Assembly: GCF_003201775.1 (NCBI RefSeq)
Contig: NZ_QJJZ01000020.1
Span: 1 to 64,000 of the forward strand
Reading direction: 5' to 3'
DNA from: Arenibacter sp. ARW7G5Y1
Lineage (GTDB): Bacteria; Bacteroidota; Bacteroidia; Flavobacteriales; Flavobacteriaceae
DNA: 64,000 bases
Under the pieces are notes generated by a model. That model searched no databases, was not told the origin of the DNA, and saw only the letters and a program-made list of their open reading frames with translations. Every line of letters begins with the position of its first letter. Position 1 is the stretch's first letter. Shown in pieces: positions 60,865 to 64,000 of the stretch. Position numbers and translations under genes: made by a program.

Positions 60865-61460
60865 ACCCGTTTTTGACCAACAAAATAGAACTTCCACTCC
60901 CGGATAGCGAAATAATCTATTATCCCAATTTTTTAAAAACAAGTGAAGCGGATCATTATTTAAAGATAATTAGAGAAACGACCCCTTGGCAACAGGATCG
61001 TATTACGGTATTTGGCAAAACACACCCCCAACCCAGGTTAACCGCCTTATTTGGAGACAACAGCAAACCTTATTCCTACTCCAATATTACAATGCACCCA
61101 CATCTGTTTACAGCCGAATTACTGGAATTGAGGAATAAGTTGAAAACCGAATTTGGCATACACTTTACCAGTAGCTTAATAAATCTTTACAGAAATGGAA
61201 AAGATAGCAATGGTTGGCATGCAGATGACGAGAGGGCCTTGGGCAGAAATCCAGTAATTGCATCCATAAGCCTTGGGCAAGTGCGATACTTTCACCTAAA
61301 ACATAAATTGAAAAAGGATTTAAAGTTCAAATTATTATTGGAACATGAGAGTTTGCTCCTTATGAAAGGAGAAACCCAACATTGTTGGTACCACCAAATT
61401 CCAAAAACTTCCAAAAACATACAGGAACGGATCAATATCACCTTTAGGGTCATTAAATAA
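60861..61460 (+). CDS. Alpha-ketoglutarate-dependent AlkB-type DNA/RNA demethylase
   Basis: A Fe(II)/2-oxoglutarate dioxygenase that removes alkyl groups from bases. The 199 residues have the double-stranded beta-helix with iron ligands His120 and Asp122 (GWHADDE) and His178 (WYHQIPK), and 2-oxoglutarate arginines near 190 and 196 (ERINITFR). The FGKTHPQPRLTALFG segment is typical of ALKBH2/3-like members. The start is TTG at 60861, overlapping the regulator's stop codon (TTGA). No ada or alkA gene is nearby. Confidence 0.88.
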   Translation: MNPFLTNKIELPLPDSEIIYYPNFLKTSEADHYLKIIRETTPWQQDRITVFGKTHPQPRLTALFGDNSKPYSYSNITMHPHLFTAELLELRNKLKTEFGIHFTSSLINLYRNGKDSNGWHADDERALGRNPVIASISLGQVRYFHLKHKLKKDLKFKLLLEHESLLLMKGETQHCWYHQIPKTSKNIQERINITFRVIK

Positions 61461-61489
61461 AAAAATCGGTTACTGAAACCGATTTTTTT
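61461..61489 (+). terminator. Terminator after alkB
   Basis: AAAAATCGGTT pairs with AACCGATTTTT with a short loop and a T-run. The remaining 275 nt to 61764 hold no gene or strong structure. Confidence 0.85.
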
Positions 61490-61764
61490 ATGCCTTTGCT
61501 GTTTCCGTTGGATACTGCCCCTAACCTATCAGGCAATTACGTTAGTCTCCTCACACCCAACTTCAACAACAATAACTCAATAATTTTGCCATTTAATATA
61601 AAAATTGGTCAAAAGTCATGTTTTTTTCGATAATTCGCCTAAGTAATACAAATGCGCCACAAACTATTGATTATAGGTACGCTATCAATAAAGATTACAC
61701 CAACCTTTTGGTATTACCTAGCAGTATGAAAGGCAACCTAATTTACAAAAATTGTAGGAATTGG

Positions 61765-62538
61765 CTATGAAAAAAGATCGTTCAAAACCTTGGCCAAGCG
61801 TACACCTCCCTTTTGCAATTGTTTTTCTACTATAGCCCAGTATTTATAGCTATAGGCATAGCCCAATTTTTCTCCTACCTCAACCGAACCATAAAGTTCG
61901 TTGGCCAAATCCTGGGATTCCTCAACCCAGTCATATATATTCCCCTGCTGAATATCCTTTATTTGGCCTTTGGTCAGTTTTGGCAAATTAATGGCCAATT
62001 CCGAATAGCTCATTCCATAATCATCTATCATATTGGAGTCCCATAGCTTATGAAGATTGGTACCTCTGCCAAACCATTCCAACTGTATATCATTGCCCCC
62101 CTTATCTTCCAATCGGCCTACATGCATAGGTTGGTGCAGATCCCCAATTAAATGGACCAACATTTTTAAGTAAAATACTTTATCTTCTTGCTTGCTATTT
62201 CCATCCTTGACAATGGCCATGCACTTTTCAATCCCTATTATTATATCGCCGTCTTCACTAGGTGGAACCTCGGTATATTTTTTATTGGATGGGTAATTCA
62301 CATAATGCCAGGGGCCAAATTTGGAAAAACTGCGATCTGCCTTTATTTCATCTCCATAATTTGAAACCAAAGCCAAACTTTGCCCATTTAAAAGTTTCTT
62401 TAAGGCCTTTTTGGTCCTTCCAGACAAATGTTGTTGAGCGACCTCCCCAATAGTTCTGTGTCCTGTCTTGGACCAGTCCACATCATTGCCAAAGCTCAAT
62501 TGAAAAATAAGAAGGCACAGTACCGTAATTCTTTTCAT
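61765..62538 (-). CDS. S1/P1-type nuclease
   Basis: A secreted zinc-dependent single-strand nuclease or phosphodiesterase. The 257 residues begin with a signal peptide (MKRITVLCLLIFQLSFG). The mature N-terminus has the tryptophan/histidine zinc ligands in DWSKTGHRTIGEVA. The central zinc motif HLIGDLHQPMHVGRLEDKGGND is intact, as are WHYVNYP and the LHKLWDSNMI segment. Length is typical. It may supply phosphate or nucleosides outside the cell. It is a single gene. Confidence 0.92.
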   Translation of the reverse strand: MKRITVLCLLIFQLSFGNDVDWSKTGHRTIGEVAQQHLSGRTKKALKKLLNGQSLALVSNYGDEIKADRSFSKFGPWHYVNYPSNKKYTEVPPSEDGDIIIGIEKCMAIVKDGNSKQEDKVFYLKMLVHLIGDLHQPMHVGRLEDKGGNDIQLEWFGRGTNLHKLWDSNMIDDYGMSYSELAINLPKLTKGQIKDIQQGNIYDWVEESQDLANELYGSVEVGEKLGYAYSYKYWAIVEKQLQKGGVRLAKVLNDLFS

Positions 62539-62753
62539 ATTATAATAAGTTGTTGACTTTTAAAACACCCATTGTTAAAAATAATAGCCACCAATATGAT
62601 AACGAGCCATAAACCAATTGAAAATTCCATTTTTATGATCCATATACCCATTGATGGATTTCAAAAGTAATGATTTGAAGCATAAGTAATTGTTAAGAAG
62701 TTAACCCTTTTAATTTTTTAATTTGATCTTGCAGTTCTTAATTGTAAACGAAG

Positions 62754-64000
62754 ATGTTGAAGAATATAAAAAATTCCTTTTTGAGGATAGGTACAATTTC
62801 ATTACTCGTAATTGGTGGCTCCATTCTTTTATTGGTATTGAGCGTATATTTGGGTGCCTGGGGAAAACTTCCGAGCAAAAAGGAACTTTCGGATTTTAAG
62901 TACCAAAGAGCTTCCGAGGTCTATTCGGCGGACAGTGTCCTTATAGGAAAATATTTTCTGTTTGACAGGCAGCCCATTACTTTTGAGCAGGTACCCAAAA
63001 ATTTAATAGAGGCTTTGGTGGCTATTGAGGATGAACGTTTTTATGATCATTCCGGAATAGATTATAAAAGTCTTGTCCGGGTGGCATTAAAGACTATCTT
63101 AATGCAGGATCAATCTGCCGGCGGCGGCAGCACCATTAGCCAGCAACTTGCCAAGAATTTATATCCTAGGGAAAAATCGGGAAAATTTCATCTGGCCATA
63201 TCAAAATTTAAAGAAATGATAATAGCTTCCAGGTTGGAAGCCATGTATTCCAAGGAAGAAATTCTGATGCTGTATTTAAATACCGTTTCCTTTGGCGATA
63301 ACACTTTCGGAATTGAAAGTGCCGCTTTAAAATTTTTTAATAAAAAAGCAAAGCACCTTCTTTTACAGGAAAGCGCAACTCTTGTAGGTATGCTCAAGGC
63401 TACTTACGGCTATAATCCCCGTGTGTTTCCAAAGAACAGCTTAAACAGACGCAATTTGGTATTGCAGTCCATGTATTCCAATAACTTTATATCACAACAG
63501 CAGGCAGACAGCCTAAAACAACTTCCAATTCAACTTGATTACAGGGAATATGATTACAATGAGGGCATTGCCCCTTATTTTAGGGAAGAGGTTAGAAAAC
63601 AAATGCTGAGCTGGGCCAAAGCACAAAGGGCAAAAGGAAAGGATTACAATATTTATACTTCGGGACTCAAAATATACACCACATTGGATTCCAAAATGCA
63701 AATACTGGCAGAAGAAGCAATGGAGCAACATATGAAAGCGCTTCAAAGCAGTTTTGAAAAAAGTTATGGCAAGCGAGCACCTTGGATAAAGGACCAAAAA
63801 CTCATTAATAAAATTATACAGAGTTCAGAACCCTTCAAAAAATGGAAGAATACAGGGCTTAACGAAGAGGCAATATTGGATTCGATGAACATTAAAAAGG
63901 AAATGCGATTGAGAGATTGGAACCAGGATGAAATGCGTTCTGCCAGCACCATAGATAGTTTATTGCATTATATTAAATTCTTAAATACGGGATCCCTATC
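62754..64000 (+). CDS. Class A penicillin-binding protein (transglycosylase/transpeptidase), 3' end outside the window
   Basis: A membrane-bound bifunctional peptidoglycan synthase. 415 codons are visible from ATG 62754, still open at the window end. After an N-terminal anchor (about 12-34), the GT51 transglycosylase domain (about 50-230) has the catalytic EDERFYDHSG (Glu92), GGGSTISQQLAKN (123-135) and IEASRLE-type segment (IIASRLEAMYSKEEIL). A linker and the beginning of the transpeptidase part follow (IYTSGLKIYTTLDSKMQ). The transpeptidase serine motif is not yet reached. Confidence 0.92.
   Translation, partial: MLKNIKNSFLRIGTISLLVIGGSILLLVLSVYLGAWGKLPSKKELSDFKYQRASEVYSADSVLIGKYFLFDRQPITFEQVPKNLIEALVAIEDERFYDHSGIDYKSLVRVALKTILMQDQSAGGGSTISQQLAKNLYPREKSGKFHLAISKFKEMIIASRLEAMYSKEEILMLYLNTVSFGDNTFGIESAALKFFNKKAKHLLLQESATLVGMLKATYGYNPRVFPKNSLNRRNLVLQSMYSNNFISQQQADSLKQLPIQLDYREYDYNEGIAPYFREEVRKQMLSWAKAQRAKGKDYNIYTSGLKIYTTLDSKMQILAEEAMEQHMKALQSSFEKSYGKRAPWIKDQKLINKIIQSSEPFKKWKNTGLNEEAILDSMNIKKEMRLRDWNQDEMRSASTIDSLLHYIKFLNTGSL

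Noticed and set aside
1-64000. CRISPR array, prophage, insertion sequence or restriction/defence system
   Set aside because: No regularly spaced repeats, cas, transposase, integrase, phage or defence genes were seen; the gene content is chromosomal.

Overview
The window looks like chromosomal DNA of a marine-type member of the Flavobacteriaceae (Bacteroidota). The evidence is AT-rich coding sequence, promoter elements of the Bacteroidota type (TTG, about 20 nt, TAnnTTTG), a DUF4295 protein behind rpmB-rpmG, a split transketolase, a zeaxanthin-type carotenoid block, and many gene families typical of this group. The genus cannot be told from the sequence alone. No prophage, CRISPR array, insertion sequence or conjugative element was found. 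Most of the window is conserved housekeeping DNA.

Layout. 0-4 kb: thrS-infC-rpmI-rplT translation operon, with infC starting on a non-ATG codon behind a folded leader. 3.7-4.7 kb: a gene-free stretch packed with hairpins and repeats, the best candidate for something undescribed. 4.7-6.5 kb: EF-hand protein, YjbQ-type protein, HAD phosphatase. 6.5-15.9 kb: a ferric-siderophore type uptake locus with an AraC regulator, divergent TonB-dependent receptor, DUF4374 lipoprotein (XusB-like), exported ankyrin protein, DUF2271 protein with a flavinylation-like motif, and a PepSY/flavodoxin/ferredoxin-reductase fusion. 15.9-29 kb: dnaB, accA, a DMT exporter, LptF/G, tgt, transketolase, a small barrel protein, an FKBP lipoprotein, S4 protein, methyltransferase, phosphoribosyltransferase and aroK. 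29.1-29.45 kb: tRNA-Lys and tRNA-Leu. 29.6-32.4 kb: crtI-crtB-crtZ. 32.4-39.4 kb: two TlpA-like proteins (one without its cysteines), aconitase, a MoxR ATPase and two SurA-like proteins. 39.5-46.8 kb: two serine hydrolases, a DMT transporter, a Tat-exported TIM-barrel protein, rimO and an alpha/beta hydrolase. 46.8-55.7 kb: ftsY, DUF4295, rpmG, rpmB, cinA, Hpt, FAH-family protein, exonuclease, E2 acyltransferase, recR and fabH. 56-64 kb: htpG, DoxX-like, MOSC, a secreted protein, AraC-alkB, S1/P1 nuclease and the start of a class A penicillin-binding protein cut by the window end.

How genes work together. In the iron locus the receptor would bring a ferric chelate across the outer membrane, the lipoprotein would bind it, and the fusion reductase could pass cytosolic NAD(P)H electrons through membrane haem to a flavinylated periplasmic DUF2271 carrier that reduces Fe(III). 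That electron path is inference. A 23-bp dyad between the divergent regulator and receptor genes is a likely operator. The carotenoid genes give lycopene formation plus ring hydroxylation, but no lycopene cyclase gene is adjacent.
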